Origin: Leucaena leucocephala
Taxonomy: Eukaryota > Streptophyta > Magnoliopsida > Fabales > Fabaceae
Assembly: GCA_037074615.1 (NCBI GenBank)
Contig: CM073560.1
Span: 7,819,501-7,883,500, forward strand
Reading direction: 5' to 3'
DNA: 64,000 bases
Shown one piece after another: positions 36,811-48,203 of this stretch. The notes under the pieces were generated by a model. The model worked only from the letters and a program-made list of their open reading frames with translations, ran no database searches and was not told the origin of the DNA. Both the position numbers and the translations under genes were made by a program. Each line of letters opens with the position of its first letter. Within the stretch, counting starts at the first letter, position 1.

Positions 36811-37423
36811 GATGGCTCGAACGAAGAACCCCAAATAAACAAATATCCTGATCAAGAGCCCCTGCCAAATTAAATCGGAAGATGGTTAAAGAAATGTTCA
36901 ACACCAGAGGCATGGTTCAAGAAAAGGAATTCCTAGAAACTAATGAGGTTGATTTTTATATGTTAGCTATAAATCAAGGATTTAAGGAATTGATGAAGAA
37001 GAGTACTAAAGCTAATGTTACTTTAGTGAGGGAATTCTATATTACTTTTGCCTTAGAGGAGTCCTTGGGGATTGGATTTAGAAATAAGGAGTTCTTTATT
37101 GATGACTTTGACATTAAAACTTTTTACAAATTGCCTACTCTTTCTGAATGTCGATTTTTTCATTTGAAGACTCATTTAGATGAGTTCCCTTAGGATAGAG
37201 TGTTGGCTATTTTAGGAGGGAAGGAGCGGAATAGACTTTTAGGGGGCAAAAGAGATGTTTAGAGGGAAAAGTCATGAACGATGAAGCTAGAATTTGGTTC
37301 AACTTTATGACTTATAATGTGATGCCTCAGGCTCATATTTATGATATTAATGAGGAAAGATCCATTCTGCTTTATTTGTTGATGACTCAGCAGCTTGTTG
37401 ACCTACCCCACATTGCTTATAAC
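36811..37423 (+). pseudogene. Downstream Athila-associated frame, 5' part (plant transposon protein domain-like)
   Basis: ATG at 36811 reads MARTKNPK, then stop and frameshift. An open frame at 36882-37193 (103 aa) contains NVTLVREFYITFA and FFIDDFDIKTFYKLP, which resemble the domain I recall as 'putative plant transposon protein' (PF20167), common in Athila-type elements. After a stop, another frame continues with ARIWFNFMTYNVMPQ and ERSILLYLLMTQ, and is cut by the copia element at its TSD. The remainder is at 50052-50707. Its function in the element is not known to me. Confidence 0.6.
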
Positions 37424-39271
37424 TGAAGGGAATTGGAAGACACGCAGCGGAAATTAACTTTAAAAATTTTTCCATTCCCAGCCAGGATCTACCGAATGTG
37501 TTTAAGTCAAGGAGAAAGAAGTGTTACTTTCGGTTTCAAGCTTTGGTCGCGACCTCAGTGTCCACTAGTCGCGACTCTTCGCCTCTGGAACATTTTAGTC
37601 GCGACCTCCTCTGCTTCTCGTCGCGACCTGACGTCTCTGGAGTTTGTAGTCGCGACCTCGTCAGCTTCAAGTCTCGACCTGCCTCTTCTTTTCGGATTTC
37701 TGACGTTCAGATGCCCGTATGGTTGCGACCTCAGCGTGTTCTGGTCGCGACCTTGCTTCGTGTCTGGTCGTATCATAGAAGTCGACAGCTCAGATCGGCT
37801 TCCTCTACCGGTATCCACACGAACAGCGTTCCAATCGCGAACGACGTGCTAGCGCCTCTTGTCCTTCTAGGGCTTTCTAGAGATTCCGTCCTCACCATCT
37901 CTATCTCGGCAGTTTCTTATGTGCAAACCTTTTGCACTCTCCCTGCCCCCTCTTCTCACGTCTGAATGTGTGTGTAGAGATCTGTAGAACCCTAGCCCCT
38001 AATGTCAAATATATAGGAAGCTATCGGGCTTCTAATAGGGCCGGGCTTCAGAATTAATCTTATATTAATTATGAATTAATACAATATCATATATTGCATA
38101 ATTTAATAAGAAACTAATTAAATAAATATGGTTTATATTAAATCCGTCCCACAGATTTAATTCACCTATTTATTTAATTTAAAATAAAGATAAGACGAAA
38201 TTATATTTGATTTATTCTTATAAATCAAATTTGAGATATCTTATCAATTTGAATTTCAAATTCAAATAGATCATATCCATTTAAATTCAAATTCAAAAGT
38301 GATAGAGATTTAATTTATCCTTATAAATTAAATCTTATAAATATCTCTTATATTATATATAATATATATATACTGATTTATATATATATAAAATATATAT
38401 CCACCCTAGATCATTCATTGAATCTAGACATTTCTTAGATTCAATGAATCTGGACATCATAGCTCGCATTGGGCTGTTTTGTGTGCGACCCTGTAGGCCC
38501 ATATGAAGTTGGCAGTGGCCCAGTTACTATACTGACCCACAAGTCGTAAGCGGTCTCTAGCAAGGCATTATGACTACCCAAAACATATGAGGATCGATAA
38601 ACGATGTAACCTTTCATACAACCATATCACGTCCCTTTTGTCACACGATATTTCGGTCAAGGATGAGTCATGGAGAACGTCATCCTCCTATTCCTGACCA
38701 TTACTTTCTCGATCCCTGAGTAGTCTGAATATACAAATGGAACTACCCTTCCATTCCAGTATGGCCATACATTTCTTAGACTCACTCATCGAGGGGCCCA
38801 GTAATATCTCTCTACGAATGTGAGGGACAAATTCCATCTTGACCATTCACATTCCTCCGCATGAAAAACCACTAAGCCCGAGCATAGCCTTTATGATCAC
38901 TCGGTCAAAAGTGACTTTTGACTAGGTCAAAGCTGAGCGTTTGTCATGTAGGAATCCATGATGATCTCAGGTCAAAGGGCATAGTGACATGGCTTGTATA
39001 TGAGAGAAGCTTATGACTTGACCCATGCAGCTCTCTCATAGCGAGTCGGTCCAACACCCTGTGCTCTTACATGTGCTTATGACTTTGATTTATATCTCTA
39101 TATATCTTCAAAGTCATACTGGTCTTATTTCATCTCTGCTCCCACATAGATGACCGACCAGGGATATTTAGGATAAGATCACGAGTTATCCAAGGATTGT
39201 CATCATAGTAAACATGCAAATAATATGATAACCTGATACAATGATTGGCCCCTAGGGCACAATTTCCAACA
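37424..39271 (-). repeat. 3' LTR of the copia element
   Basis: Holds the GTCGCGAC array (cores 37546-37751), two long AT-rich stem-loops (38205-38230 with 11-bp arms; 38307-38334 with 12-bp arms) and a TATATA-rich stretch (38345-38400), which is the likely promoter region read on the minus strand. Differences from the other LTR include decay of two array cores (37671 GTCTCGAC, 37722 GTTGCGAC). Confidence 0.9.
37546..37751 (-). repeat. GTCGCGAC-type array in copia 3' LTR
   Basis: Cores start at 37546, 37568, 37598, 37620, 37649, 37671, 37722 and 37744. Intervals are 22, 30, 22, 29, 22, 51 (=22+29, one core lost) and 22. Read on the element's sense strand the extended core is GGTCGCGACTA, the same sense as in the gypsy elements. 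Confidence 0.85.
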
Positions 39272-39285
39272 TCCTCCCACTTGCA

Positions 39286-39763
39286 CTAGGAACAATCATT
39301 AATTTGTCTCAATCCTATTGACCTAACATGACGCTCATGTTTTGCCTGGACAAGCGTTTTTGTTAGAGGATCAGTATCATTGTCTTCTCCTACTACCTTG
39401 CATATTTTTATATCACCTCTATCATTGATTTCTCTGATGAGATGAAATCGCCTGAGTATATGCTTGGTCCTTTGATGTGACCTAGGCTCTTTGGCCTGTG
39501 CAATGGTACCACCATTGTCACAGAACAAAGTTATTGGATCTGAGATGGTCGGTACCACCCCTAGTTCAGTAATGAACTTCCTGATCCAAACAGCCTCTTT
39601 AGCTGCATCAAATGCTGCTATATACTCGGCTTCCATTGCAGAATCTACTACAGTACTCTGCTTAGAACTCTTCCAGCTTACTGCTCCATTATTCAGGAGG
39701 AATATGTATCCAGATTGCGATTTCTGGTCATCCTGGTCAGTTTGGAAACTTGCATCTGTGTAA
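39286..39763 (-). pseudogene. Copia pol: RNase H end
   Basis: Reads MEAEYIAAFDAAKEAVWI, LFCDNGG (RNase H aspartate region) and RTKHILRRFHLI, the C-terminal copia RNase H. Its stop codon lies 14 bp before the 3' LTR. Its 5' side is cut off by the LTR at 39766 with TSD TAACC. RNase H would degrade the RNA template during reverse transcription. Apart from the interruption the frame is intact here. Confidence 0.85.
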
Positions 39764-39765
39764 CC

Positions 39766-42602
39766 TGTAATATCCTTAATTTTCTGTACTGGTTCCTATG
39801 TACAGAATAAACGGAATATATGAGCTCTGTTTCAGGAAAAAGATGTGGTCCTTTATGTAAAGAAAATGATTAAATTGCAAAAGAAAGGAAAAGAAAGGAC
39901 TTAAATGCAAATATGGAAAGTTTAAGGTAAGGAAGGAAAGGTAGACAAAAATGTGGGGTCTTAAAGTGTAATTTTAGCCAAATTAAGGGACTTAATTATA
40001 AAGAAGGAAAAGTTCCCTGGGGCTAAAGTATAATTAAAGAAAATAGGCCAGAAGTGGTTTGCACCGCCCGACAGCATTTCAGTCCCAGATTCTACCAGAA
40101 GGTAGGGCAGGTGACGCCGGGTAACCAAGCCTAATACCGGAATTTTTGAAGACTCCAGATAGCCAGAAATGGACTGATCGTCCGAAAGTTATAAAAATTT
40201 ATACCGGATACCCTAGATTTCAGATATAAGTGGGAAAATACAGGATGATGCCCCCTTATGGGACGGAGGTCAGGAAACTGACAGAATACCGATAGGAGGT
40301 CTGTAGGAAAAGTTATCTGCAAATTAGAAAATCCAGACGGGAGTGTGAGGCCTCCGGGGATCCGGGTTGGAGATTTATCGGTATTTTTAAAGGGGCTGAA
40401 TGCGATCGAATGACTTCGGTCAGATGACCGTTATAACCCCCAAGGATGCCTGAACACAGTAGGACACTGTATCTGGGAAAAAGAGCCGGTGTCCGAAAAA
40501 GGTGTATAATCGATAAATAATAGTTAAAATATTCAATGAACTGTGTTAAAGGAAGATTTCTCGTAATGCGTGCCATACAGGTAATGGACCCAGGAAGCCC
40601 AAAAATGGCGCCATTAGAGGCCCAATAAGACTCTTGGACTGATAGGTGGGCCAGTGTCCAGCAGAACCCCGGAAAAGTGCGAAATTACGAAAATGCCCCT
40701 ATGTTGTACAAAAAGGGCAGCAGATGAATAAAGGGTATTCTGGTCATTTTGGACAGACCCAGAGGTCAAGACATGTCTAAATAAGGTTGACTAGAGCCAG
40801 TATAAGCTTTGACCGAGTCCAGAAAGGTGTGAAATGACGATTTTGCCCTTAGGGTTAAAATAGGACAAGATAGGGCACCAAGGGCATTTTGGTCATTTCG
40901 CAGGGGATCTGTAATTGAGTCTGGACCCAGTATTAAAAAGTTAATGATATAAAGGGTCTAGATACTAAATGTGAGGTCAGTAGACATAAAAAGGATCTTC
41001 AGAAACATCAGGTGCAGAAAACAGCACGTTTTTCGAGGCGATGGACCGGGCCGGTACCGGAGTGGACCGGAAAGCTTTCGGAAGGCTCTAGCTCCCTCTC
41101 AATTTCGCCATGTGAAGAATGTGGGAGGTGAGGTGTCCCATGAGTTGGCATTGAGTGATGTCATGCATGATGCAGTAAAAGGAATAAAGAAAAATAGGAA
41201 ATTCAGGAAAAACCAGGACCACAGGATCATAAGTCTTCAAAATTACAAGATTGCCATTGCTCAACACTATAAATACCCCCCTTACCCCTTCATTTCGGTG
41301 CAAGCAAGAAAGAGAGGAAGAAAGAAGTTCTTGAGAGAGAAAGTGAGAGAAAGAAAGAAGTAAGGAAGTTCTGGTGAAGTTGAAAGTAGTAGGGAAGTTC
41401 TAAAGCACTGCTTTTGAGGTAACAACTAATCCTAGCTCTTATGTAATGTCTTTGTGATGTGTTGTCTTGTTTGGTTGATTGTTGTCCTATATGTTATGCT
41501 TGAAGCTCTATTCCAATGCTATGATCATATGTTATTGAATATGGAAGCATGCAGCATACTTATCTGTACACAGTCACAAGCAAGCACCGTCACTCTGCAT
41601 TACATATTTTGTTATGATTATTGTTACTGGGATTCTTTTGAATCTCATTCCCAAACATAACATTACAGGGGAGGTTCTGTCAAAATAAAATTTGGAAATC
41701 TTAAGAGACGCCGGTAGGCTGCCGAAATTCCGGCAACGAAGACGGAACAAAGAAAGGAACTGATACGTACTGTGTACGTAGTGCTGTCTAAGGAGGCTGG
41801 AAGTGAGTGGACCCAGAAGGTTCATCCAGTCTTTCCTGGGTACTACGTAGAATGGTAATTCTCACAAGGGAATTACCGAATCGGTACAACATCGGTTACT
41901 TTCTAGAGAAGAATTGTAGCAGTTATGCTGCCGGATTTTAGACAGAGAAGGATGTAATAAAATATGAGAGAGTTAATCATGCACTGATATATAACAGTTG
42001 ATTATTTGATATTAATTGTTATCTGGCCTGTATGACTGATATGTGTTGGTTGTATGCTTGGGTATGTAAAGACTAAATGCTGAAAATAGGCTCAGTGAAC
42101 AGTAACTCGTGAAGACCCATTCATGTTTGATAAATCATTAAAAATAGTAAATGATTGAATTAATGTACGAAATTTTTAGGGTATAAAGTAGACATACTAA
42201 GATTTAATTTGATATATATAATGTCTAAATTGGATGTATACACGAAAAGATATAAATGGTTAAAGTTGGGACCAGAATGCTGGATTCAGGAGAAAGTCAT
42301 TGGATGAACAGTAATATTTGAACGTTTACCCACGTTACATTTGTCAAGGATTGGTCAACCAATGATTTTTCCCTGAAATATATTTGAGTTATCTTCACGT
42401 ATCAATTGGAACCACTTCATTTCGATTTTTCTATAATTAGTTATGAATTTTCAAAGTCAGGTCACTCATCTGGAATTTGCCACAGTGAACAGTACTCGAT
42501 ATGAATAAAATTCCAGATTAAGTGTTTAGACTTCAATGACCCTGAAAGTGGTTTAAGTGCTACTGAATGGTCCCTAAGATGTATAAAAATAAGGTTGTGA
42601 CA
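39766..42602 (+). repeat. Solo LTR, family C, inserted in copia RNase H
   Basis: Starts TGTAATATCC, ends ...AAGGTTGTGACA, with perfect TSD TAACC (39761-39765 and 42603-42607). TATAAATA at 41268-41275; candidate intron 41419-41668; stem-loop GGGATTC-TTTT-GAATCTC at 41629-41646; palindrome TACGTAC-TGT-GTACGTA at 41764-41780. It is nearly identical to 61765-63769. The LTR start is shorter than in families G and B: the first part of U3 is absent. Confidence 0.85.
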
Positions 42603-42607
42603 TAACC

Positions 42608-42779
42608 AGTTACATAGAGCTCGTCTTCCAATCCACCATAGACCAAGAATAAGTCCTTAGTCCTTCTTAAGTACTTAAGGATATTCTTGACAGCAGTCCA
42701 ATGGCCCTCACCAGGGTCCTGTTGATATCTGCTAGTCATACTTAAGGCAAACGAGACATCCGGTCGAGTACATAACATG
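42608..42779 (-). pseudogene. Copia pol: segment between RT and RNase H
   Basis: Reads MLCTRPDVSFALSMTSRYQ and ILKYLRRTKDLFLVYGG, a standard copia segment between the RT thumb and RNase H. It is isolated as an island between two inserted LTRs and shows no stop in the island. Confidence 0.85.
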
Positions 42780-42784
42780 GCGTA

Positions 42785-43667
42785 TGAAACATCCTTCCTT
42801 GCTTCTTATGTCTTAGGGACCATTCAGTAGCATTTAGAACCACTTTCAAGGTCATTGAAGTCCAATTCCCCAAATCTGAAATTTTACTCTTATCGAGTAC
42901 TGTTTACTTGAAAATTCCAGATGAGTGATCTGACTTCGAAAAATCATAACTAATTCTAAAAAAATCGAAATAAAGTGGTTCCAATTTATACATGAAGCTA
43001 ACTCACTTATATTTCAGGGAAAAATAATTCGTTGACTATTACTTGACCGAGTCAACGTCAGTCAACGTTTCTATTTTACTGTTTATCCAGCGTTTTTCTC
43101 CTGAATCCAGCATTCTGGTCCCAACTTTGATAATTTATATCTCCTTGTGTAGACATCCAAATGAGACGTTTTATATATCAAATTAAAGCTTGGTATGTCT
43201 ACTATTTACCATAAAAATTTCGTACATTTATTCATCCATTTACTATTTTTAATAATTTATCAAACATGACCTTGTCACCATGTATTACTGTTCATAGCGT
43301 TAATTTTCAGCAACCAACATTACATACATAGGCATACATCCATCATATCTCAGTCAAACATGCCAAACAACAATTATTATTAATTAATAAGTTGTTTTAC
43401 ATCCATTCATGTACATAAATTCTCATATCTCTATTACATCTTTTCCAAAAATGACCATTTTACCCTTGGTCATATTTCTAATTCTTTCATACACATAGAG
43501 ACCTCATATGCACATTTCACAGTTCAGTGAAATGATCAGCATAATTTTCTCTATTTTCTGGCAAAATATGGTACTCATCGGCTACCAGCCCGATCTTTCC
43601 CATAATTACGATTATGCCCTTGATTTCTCTTTCTGGCATCTTTAGGCCTAAAAATTAGGGTGTTACA
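42785..43667 (-). repeat. Internally deleted solo family G LTR in copia RT
   Basis: Minus strand: TGTAACACCC at 43667 to GGATGTTTCA at 42785, with perfect TSD GCGTA (42780-42784 and 43668-43672). Only 883 bp. The first about 230 bp of a family G LTR are joined near 43441 to its last about 650 bp. The join shares AAAAG between the two sides, which suggests a microhomology-mediated deletion of about 2.7 kb. Confidence 0.85.
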
Positions 43668-43672
43668 GCGTA

Positions 43673-45196
43673 CATGATAGATCCTATGGCCGAGGCATAT
43701 GGAATCTTACTCATGCGACCTCGCTGATCTGGTGTACTAGGACACAAATCCTTGCTGAGGTGAATACCATGAGACATGGGTATGAAACCCCTTTTTGATT
43801 CCTGCATACTGAACCTATGCAGTATCTTGTCTATATATGTGCTCTGACTCAGTCCTAGAAGCCTTTTAGATCTATCTCTATAGATCCTAATTCCTAGGAT
43901 GTAGGTGGCTTCACCCAAGTCTTTCATCGAGAAAGATTTTCCTAACCAGGACTTGACAATCTGCAAGGTAGGAATGTCATTCCCAATGAGTAGGATGTCA
44001 TCGACATAGAGTACCAAAAACACAACTGTGCTCCCACTAACCTTTTTGTACACACAAGGTTCATCAATGTTTTGAAGAAATCCAAACTCTTTGACTACTT
44101 CATCAAAACGATGATTCCAACTCCGAGATGCTTGCTTCAGTCCATAAATGGACCTTTGAAGCTTGCACACCTTACCAGAGTCCTCAGAACGCACAAAACC
44201 TTCAGGTTGTGTCATGTACACATCCTCAAGGAGCTTTCCATTAAGGAAGGCTGTCTTGACATCCATCTGCCATATTTCATAGTCATAATATGCTGCAATG
44301 GCAAGGAGGATTCTGATTGATTTGGCCATTGCAACTGGGGAAAAGGTCTCATTATAGTCCACACCATGAGTTTGAGTAAATCCTTTTGCAACTAGTCGTG
44401 CCTTGAAGACATTTACATTGCCATCCATGTCGGTTTTCTCTTTAAAAACCCACTTGCACTCGACGGTTTTTACACCTTCAGGCGGGTCGACTAAGGTCCA
44501 TACCTTATTGTCGTACATGGATTGCATCTCAGACTTCATGGCATTAAGCCATTTTTTAGAGTTTGGTCCCACTATAGCTTCTTGATAGGTAGTGGGCTCA
44601 TTATGCTCAATGAGCAACACATCACGACTATCAGAAATCAGAAATCCATATCTCTGAGGCTGAAGTCGTGCCCTATTAGATCGCCTTGGGCCTTGCGTGA
44701 CTTGAGGAGTCTCAACAACTTCTTGTGAGTCTTCTCTACTTTCCATCTCTAGTTCTGTGGCGTCTTGTGGCTTTCGAACTTCTTCGAGGTGTACCTTGCT
44801 CCCAGTGGTTCTTTTAGAGATAAATTCTCGTTCTAGAAAGATACCATTTCTGACAACAAACACTTTGTTATCAGTGGGGTTGTAGACATAATATCCCTTG
44901 GTTTCCTTAGGATATCCCACAAAAAGGCACTTTGAAGATTTGGGCGCTAACTTATCTGAGGCTTGTTGCTTAACATAGACCTCACATCCCCAAATCTTGA
45001 GAAAAGACAAACTAGGTTTCCTTCTAGTCCATATCTCATACGGAGTCTTTTCAACTGCCTTAGATGGAACACGATTCAGTGTGAGCGCAGCTGTCTCTAG
45101 GGCGTGGCCCCAAAAGGATGGTGGAAGATCTGTTCGACTTATCATGGATCGAACCATATCCAATAGTGTTCGATTCCTCCGTTCAGAAACCCCATT
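43673..45196 (-). pseudogene. Copia pol: integrase C-terminal part and reverse transcriptase
   Basis: 502 aa are open (start taken at 45163; the true protein is a continuation of the upstream frame across a TAG). Residues 1-100 are the integrase C-terminal part (WGHALETAALTLNRVPS, CLFVGYP). RT begins near 215 (WTLVDPPEGVKTVECKWVF), with catalytic MDVKTAFLNG (Asp301) and YVDD (Asp388, Asp389). The frame breaks at the inserted LTR (43667) after GSIMYA. RT motifs are intact; the protein cannot be made from this copy because of the upstream stops and the insertion. RT copies the element RNA into cDNA in virus-like particles. Confidence 0.9.
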
Positions 45197-46042
45197 CTAT
45201 TGTGGTGTTCCTGGAGGAGTCAATTGTGAGACTATTCCACAATTCCTAAGATGATCGATAAACTCTTGGCTCAAATATTCACCACCTCGATCAGATCGAA
45301 GGGCTTTAATTGTTTTACCAAGCTGGTTTTGTACTTCATTTTGAAATATCTTGAACATTTCAAAAGATTCGGATTTATGTTTCATTAGATAGACGTAGCC
45401 ATATCTACTGAAATCATCTATGAATGTAATGAAGTACGAATAACCTCTTCTGGCATTTGTATTCATCGGTCCACACACATCTGTATGTATGAGGCCCAAC
45501 AAATCAGTGGCCCTATCACTGTGCCCAGTGAAAGGCGACTTTGTCATCTTTCCTAACAAACAAGATTCGCAAGTATCATATGATTCAAAATCAAATGAGT
45601 TGAGAAATCCATCTTGGTGGAGTTTAGAAATGCGTTTCTCATTTATGTGGCCTAGACGACAGTGCCAGAGGTACGTCGGATTCAAATCATTTGGTTTGAT
45701 CCTTTTGGCGGTTATGTTATAGATATTTCCATGATTGGGTTGTTCCAAGTTTAATATGTAATGATCAACATGCAAATCACCATGAGCATAGAAAATATCA
45801 TTACGATAAATAGAACATTTACCATTCCTAGAAATGGAAGTGTAACCTTCCTTATCCAAATAAGAAAGAGAAACAATGTTACTACTCAAAGTAGGAACAT
45901 AATAGCAATTGTTCAAAACTAACAAAAGCCCAGTGGGCAGAACTAATTCATAAGTGCCTACAGCTAGAGCAGCAACCTTTGCTCTATTTCCAACTCGTAG
46001 GTCAACTTCGCCCTTCTTCAGCTTTCTACTGTCCTTTAGGCC
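45197..46042 (-). pseudogene. Copia pol: protease end and integrase core
   Basis: Same frame as gag. After the TAG at 46043-46045, the protease tail leads to the integrase zinc-binding region (CRLGHINEKRI ... CESCLLGK, an HHCC pattern), then LIHTDVCGPM (first Asp) and RSDRGGEYLS (second Asp). It stops at TAG 45197-45199, where related copia proteins have Trp (PGTPQ-W-NG). The catalytic Glu (NGVSERRN) lies just after this stop, so the stop destroys the integrase. Confidence 0.9.
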
Positions 46043-46999
46043 CTACACATTTGTACAAATGTGAGAACCACATGCAGTATCTAATACCCATGTAGTGGAA
46101 GTAGAGAGATGAATGTCTATAACATAAATACCTGAAGCGATAGCCCCGCTATCCTTCTTGTTCTTTCTCAGATCTTCAAGGTAGAGTTTGCAATTCCTCT
46201 TCCAATGACCCGGTTCATTGCAGAAGAAGCAAACTCCTTCCTTTGGAGGCTTTGCCTTCTTTGGTGCAGGCTTGGTTTCGGGCTTGCCTGACTCTTTGGT
46301 CTTACTAGATGAGCCATGACCCTTCCCCTTGCCCTTGCCTTTCTTTTTCATACCCTTTCCTTTCTGAACCATCAAAACAGTACTGGGCTTTTTCTTAACA
46401 GTCGGCTCAGCAGTTTTAAGCATCCCATGCAGTTCAAAAATAGATTTCTCCATGTTGTTCATGTTGTAGTTCATGACAAACTGGTCATAACTTTCCGGGA
46501 GTGAGTTCAAGATCAAATCTGTAGCTAACTCCTGACTTATGGGAAATCCAAGCCTCTCAAGGTGATCTATGTACCCTTTCATCTTTAAGACATGAGTACT
46601 CACTGATGCACCTTCAGCCATCCTGCAGGAATGTAAGGCCTTAGTGGTCTCATGCCTCTCTTGCCTTGCCTGTTGCTGGAACATTTCCTTAAGATGCACA
46701 ATCATCTCATAAGCCTCCATGTGTTCCAGATCTCTTTGAAGCTCCGGAACCATAGTGGCAAGCATCAAGCATCCCACATCAATAGAGTCTTCCTTATGCT
46801 TCGCATAAGAATCTCTCTGAGCTCTAGGAGCATTGGCTGCTGGCTCCTCAGGAATGGGGTGATCTAGGACATATACCTTTATTTCCTGCTTGAGAACAAT
46901 TCTCAAGTTCCTGAACCAGTCAACAAAGTTTGTCCCATTGAGTTTATCCTTCTCAAGGACAGATCGCAATGATAATGTAGCAGTATTACTAGTCGTCAT
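46043..46999 (-). pseudogene. Copia gag and protease start
   Basis: 318 aa open from ATG 46999, about 1.2 kb after the primer site. N-terminal LRSVLEKDKLNGTNFVDWF is typical of copia Gag. A Lys-rich region (about 215-255) precedes CFFCNEPGHWKRNC (257-270), a zinc knuckle. The frame runs into the protease. At 307-309 the active-site triad reads Asp-Thr-Ala (VLDTACGSHIC) where aspartic proteases have Asp-Thr/Ser-Gly. The following TAG (46043-46045) probably comes from CAG. The frame is otherwise clean. Confidence 0.9.
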
Positions 47000-48190
47000 G
47001 ATTCTACAATTAAAATATGCAATCGAATTAGCAATCTCCCACTGAATAAAACAACCCTCAATGTAATAATTAGTGGGCTAAGATCCATATTTGGCTTAAA
47101 CTTGAGTCCGCTTTGGCAGGACGCTCAACTTTAAGTTATTTAGGTAGGTAACAACTTTACCAATTACATCAAATGTAATTCTTAGATATTTATGGGATTC
47201 CATTATCATATGATCCGGCATGTTTTAATCCCATCTAATGCCTTGAGACCCAAAACCGTTTTGATAATCTCAATTAAGTCAAACAATAACAAACATAAGA
47301 GTAGCACCATTACTCTTGCTTATCTCCCCAAGATAACTCAAATGCACACACTTTGGTGGACCTACAAATGAGCGATCGAGGTTTTGACAAGTGTTCATTA
47401 ATTGACGGCATATGACTTAAGATTTCTTTTAGAGGGTTTAATTAATTATCTGGTTTATAAGATGCATGTATCGCGGTTGTATCTCATACAAGTATTATGC
47501 ATATAAAACATACATGCAGTGATCTAATCAAAAGATGCATAATCTTAAACGTGATACAATATGGCTCACCTATCCTAAGTCCCCTCAAGCCAATGAGAGG
47601 AGCTCTCTAATTAGAATAGGAAAAGTACATAAGGAAACCTCGTTTTAACATTCGAGGGGAGTGAGATGAGAAGAGAATGTACAACGAGAGTCATTAGAGG
47701 AAGGCACGACACGCAGGCCGTATTTAGAAAAATTACAACACTTGTAATCTAGAGCCATATTGTTCACCATACCCAAACATTCAAGAATCAAAATTCATAC
47801 TATTTGAATGGTAATAAATGTTTCAAAACATTCATATATTAGGAAAGTCAGTACATATTACGATTATGTTGCGCTACGATTAAATAGCCACGGCGGTCCC
47901 GCTAGCCGGTTAGCGGGCGGGGTGTGGGGCAGCGCCCCAATAGAAATTTTTTTTGATAAATAATCAAGAATCTTAATTCTTTTTCCTTTATACCCCATCA
48001 ATATTAATTGATCAAATCAATTAACATACACCACCGATTTCAGTTTCCTTTTAGATTCCGTATATGTCATACATAAACAGATTCCATATATGTCATACAT
48101 ATCTCGCATGTTATCATATAATCAGCTAAGAAGTCTAGCATACATCACATGTATCAACAATCAAACCTAACTTAAACACAAAACGGCATG
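47000..48190 (-). other. Copia 5' untranslated leader
   Basis: Non-coding sequence between the primer site and gag, about 1.2 kb. This is normal for long-leader copia elements, which carry packaging signals here. No convincing upstream frame was seen. A 30-bp GC-rich stretch near 47892-47935 has GCCGGTTAGCGGGCGG, unlike its AT-rich surroundings. Confidence 0.7.
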
Positions 48191-48202
48191 GCTCTGATAC
48201 CA
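48191..48202 (-). other. Copia primer binding site
   Basis: Minus-strand TGGTATCAGAGC (continuing CATGCCG) begins 1 nt inside the 5' LTR boundary. Complementary to initiator-Met tRNA. Confidence 0.9.
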
Positions 48203-48203
48203 T

